Translations under genes and position numbers: made by a program
In this document: positions 5,876 through 7,051 of the stretch, piece by piece
How the letters are laid out: every line of letters starts with the position of its first letter
Position numbering within the stretch: position 1 is the stretch's first letter
Notes under the pieces: model-generated
The model's input: the letters and a program-made list of their open reading frames with translations, nothing else
Database searches by the model: none
Told to the model about the DNA's origin: nothing
Source of the DNA: an uncultured Butyricicoccus sp.
GTDB lineage: Bacteria; Bacillota; Clostridia; Oscillospirales; Butyricicoccaceae
Assembly: GCA_947575935.1 (NCBI GenBank)
Contig: CANPPM010000144.1
Coordinates: forward strand, 1-7,051
DNA length: 7,051 bases
Direction of reading: 5' to 3'

Positions 5876-6550
5876 TCACGCTTCTGCCAGTTTGAACCCA
5901 ATGCCCCACACGGTCTGAATGTATCCCTCTGTGCCGCTGGGCCGCAGTTTGGCCCGGATATTGCTGATATGGACGGTGATCGTTTTATCCTCCACAGCAT
6001 ATTCCTCCCGCCAGACGGACTCATAGATCTGCCGCTTGGTAAACACCCGCTTGGGGCGGCTTGCCAACAGTTCAACAATCCTGAATTCATGGGCAGTAAG
6101 ACTGACCGGATGTCCGGCGGCAATCAGCGTTCTTTCTTCCAGGTTCAGCACCCATTCCCGGTACTGCAGGAACGTTTCCGCAGGGGCTGCGCTGGCATGG
6201 CGCAGCTGCACCAATATCCTGGCCCACAGCTCCTCCAGCTGATAAGGTTTCGTCAAGTAGTCGTCCGCACCCGAACCCAACAGCTCCACCTTATCCGACA
6301 GCTCAGCCTTGGCCGACAGTACGATTACCGGCGTTTGGCTGGATTGGCGTATTTCCGCAATCAGCGCACTGCCAGACAGTCCCGGCAGCATCAAATCGAC
6401 CAGCAGCAAGTCAATGCCGCCCGCCTGCCAAAGCAGCCGGCCCTCTGTACCGGAAAACGCCTGGCTGCACAGGCAGCCTTGCCGCCGCAGATATTCAGCG
6501 GTGGAATTGTTAATGTCGGTATCATCTTCAACAATTAAAATATGGGGCAT
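5876..6550 (-). CDS. OmpR/PhoB-family response regulator
   Basis: This 224-residue cytoplasmic transcription factor should be activated by the kinase at the end of the cluster. The receiver domain (1 to about 115) has the acidic pocket Glu8-Asp9-Asp10, phospho-acceptor Asp52 in LLLVDLMLPG, Ser79 in IVLSAK, and Lys101 in DDYLTKPYQ. The winged-helix DNA-binding domain (about 125-224) has the family features LTAHEFRIVELL, RVFTKRQIYESVW, the recognition helix KTITVHISNIRAKL and the wing IQTVWGIGFKL. Length is normal. AAGGAGG lies 7 bp before the ATG. It is the first large gene of the cluster and is separated by 177 bp from the ATPase, unlike the tightly packed genes after it. Likely targets are the exporter genes, as with BceR-, SpaR- or CprR-type regulators. 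Direct targets cannot be proven from sequence. Confidence 0.95.
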   Translation of the reverse strand: MPHILIVEDDTDINNSTAEYLRRQGCLCSQAFSGTEGRLLWQAGGIDLLLVDLMLPGLSGSALIAEIRQSSQTPVIVLSAKAELSDKVELLGSGADDYLTKPYQLEELWARILVQLRHASAAPAETFLQYREWVLNLEERTLIAAGHPVSLTAHEFRIVELLASRPKRVFTKRQIYESVWREEYAVEDKTITVHISNIRAKLRPSGTEGYIQTVWGIGFKLAEA

Positions 6551-6753
6551 AGAAGGTCCTCCTTGGTCAATTTCTTCGAGAAGCAGCCTGGCAAATTTCT
6601 CTCAGACAGCAGTTTACAAGCCATCTTTTTCATATAGAATACTGCATCCATGGATTCCAAATTTTTAAAGCAAAACGATACGCTGCCGCTCCCCTCCGTT
6701 TGAGATCGTCCCACCCGCTGCCGCAACGCCTGATCCGCATCCTTGCATTTCAT
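6535..6753 (-). CDS. Possible 72-residue leader protein before the response regulator
   Basis: An open frame of 72 codons begins about 16 nt after the predicted transcription start and ends 16 bp inside the response regulator gene. The overlap would couple its translation to the regulator's. Purine-rich GGGGTGAGGGAG stands directly before the ATG, but neither possible Shine-Dalgarno is ideally placed (about 2 or 10 bp). The product is basic and cysteine-containing with no membrane segment; the middle (FCFKNLESMDAVFYMKKMACKLL) could be an amphipathic helix. I do not recognise the family. The alternative is a 219-nt untranslated leader. Confidence 0.33.
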   Translation of the reverse strand: MKCKDADQALRQRVGRSQTEGSGSVSFCFKNLESMDAVFYMKKMACKLLSERNLPGCFSKKLTKEDLLCPIF

Positions 6754-6775
6754 CTCTCCCTCACCCCTTGCCTAT

Positions 6776-6804
6776 ATTATAACACGCAAAAATTCGTACA
6801 TCAA
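6776..6804 (-). promoter_or_regulatory. Strong sigma-A promoter driving the response regulator
   Basis: On the - strand, TTGATG (6804-6799) and a perfect TATAAT (6781-6776) are 17 bp apart. TGT (6784-6782) before the -10 gives an extended -10. The predicted start is about 6769, 219 nt before the regulator ATG. Nothing about it looks regulated, so basal expression of the regulator is expected. A terminator just upstream (6831-6859) insulates it. Confidence 0.85.
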
Positions 6805-6830
6805 ATTTTGAAGCCGATCCGAGAAAGGCA

Positions 6831-6859
6831 TAAAAAAGCGGGCACATCTGCGCCCGCTT
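6831..6859 (-). terminator. Intrinsic terminator on the - strand, no gene directly before it
   Basis: AAGCGGGC (6836-6843) pairs perfectly with GCCCGCTT (6852-6859) around an 8-nt loop. On the - strand the stem ends in a run of six T residues (6837-6832). It ends transcription coming from the right, just before the regulator promoter. Only about 58 bp separate it from the next terminator on the same strand, and no gene is visible between them. Confidence 0.85.
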
Positions 6860-6915
6860 AAAGACAATAAACGCCAAGAAAAATTTGACGTTCTTTCAAG
6901 CACCCTCGAAAATAA

Positions 6916-6951
6916 GAAAAAGAGTCGTTTTCCTATGAAAGCGACTCTTTT
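6916..6951 (-). terminator. Intrinsic terminator following the tRNA-Arg 3' end
   Basis: Bases 6918-6932 pair with 6937-6951 (15 bp, one G-U pair, tetraloop). On the - strand the hairpin runs into T-rich sequence (CTCTTTTTCTTATTTT). It begins 3 bp after the encoded CCA of the tRNA fragment, the normal place for a tRNA terminator. Confidence 0.85.
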
Positions 6952-6954
6952 CCT

Positions 6955-6999
6955 TGGTACGCCAGAAGGGACTCGAACCCCCGACCTTTTGGTTCGTAG
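6955..6999 (-). tRNA. Truncated tRNA-Arg(ACG), 3' part only: probable attachment site of an integrated element
   Basis: On the - strand, 6999-6955 reads as positions 32-76 of a class I tRNA. In order these are anticodon loop CTACGAA (anticodon ACG), 3' anticodon stem CCAAA, variable loop AGGTC, T stem-loop GGGGG-TTCGAGT-CCCTT, acceptor 3' strand CTGGCGT, discriminator A and encoded CCA. The preceding bases (7000-7004) cannot pair with CCAAA (TTTGG would be needed). No D-arm or 5' acceptor strand (ACGCCAG) occurs before the window end, so the gene is cut at the anticodon loop. Tyrosine-recombinase elements commonly recombine there and leave exactly such a 3' fragment. It is not a functional tRNA in this form. 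Identity as Arg rests on the anticodon alone. Confidence 0.88.
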
Positions 7000-7051
7000 T
7001 GCGTTGATTTTCACATCGGATAATGTATTTTGTGTTAATATAATCTGTTAA
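7000..7051. other. AT-rich edge of a probable integrated element
   Basis: Sequence to the right of the tRNA fragment is AT-rich, carries no gene in the 52 bp visible, and replaces the expected 5' half of the tRNA. It is inferred to be the terminal DNA of an ICE or prophage that continues beyond the window. Confidence 0.5.

Noticed and set aside
5785..5880. Frame continuing past the response regulator stop as a shifted C-terminus or gene remnant
   Set aside because: The regulator already ends at the normal family position, and the shifted-frame peptide resembles nothing recognisable.
5969..6538. 189-codon + strand frame opposite the response regulator
   Set aside because: It is an antisense shadow of a well-supported OmpR-family gene, rich in Gln and Arg, with no ribosome site.
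7039..7044. TATAAT near the right edge as a + strand promoter
   Set aside because: There is no -35 at 16-18 bp and the surroundings are simply AT-rich.

Overview
The window looks like chromosomal DNA of a Gram-positive gut-type Clostridia (Oscillospiraceae/Ruminococcaceae-like). This is inferred from the strong AGGAGG ribosome sites, sigma-A promoters with extended -10 boxes, an alanine-rich S20, TTG/GTG starts, and the style of the kinase and ABC proteins. The species cannot be fixed from the sequence alone.

Layout, left to right. (1) 114-501: rpsT (ribosomal protein S20) on the + strand, with its own promoter and terminator. (2) 502-772: a gene-free stretch ending in a dense regulatory patch: an 11-bp-phased direct repeat, a TATACT box and a 12-bp hairpin. 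(3) 773-2720: a + strand two-gene ABC-2 exporter (ATPase, then permease, overlapping by 23 bp), visibly more AT-rich than what follows. (4) 2721-3081: a non-coding stretch between convergent genes, holding paired direct and inverted repeats. (5) 3082-6804: a GC-richer - strand cluster, read right to left. It has a strong promoter, a possible 72-codon leader gene, an OmpR-type response regulator, a gap with a candidate second promoter, then an ABC ATPase, a permease and a histidine kinase in tightly coupled succession. (6) 6831-6951: two - strand terminators. (7) 6955-6999: the 3' part of a tRNA-Arg(ACG) starting exactly at the anticodon loop, whose 5' half is replaced by unrelated AT-rich DNA running to the window edge.

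How it fits together. The - strand cluster has the logic of a peptide-antibiotic (lantibiotic/bacitracin-like) sensing and detoxification unit. A short kinase without an external sensor domain and its regulator would control a BcrAB/LanFEG-like exporter. The exporter ATPase has Glu where the Q-loop Gln normally sits, as in LanF-type immunity ATPases. The + strand exporter is a second transporter of the same broad superfamily with no dedicated regulator gene beside it. The truncated tRNA is best read as the attachment-site scar of a tRNA-integrating element (ICE or prophage) that begins at about 7000 and continues beyond the right edge; its native terminator on the left side suggests the DNA to the left is the host side of the junction.
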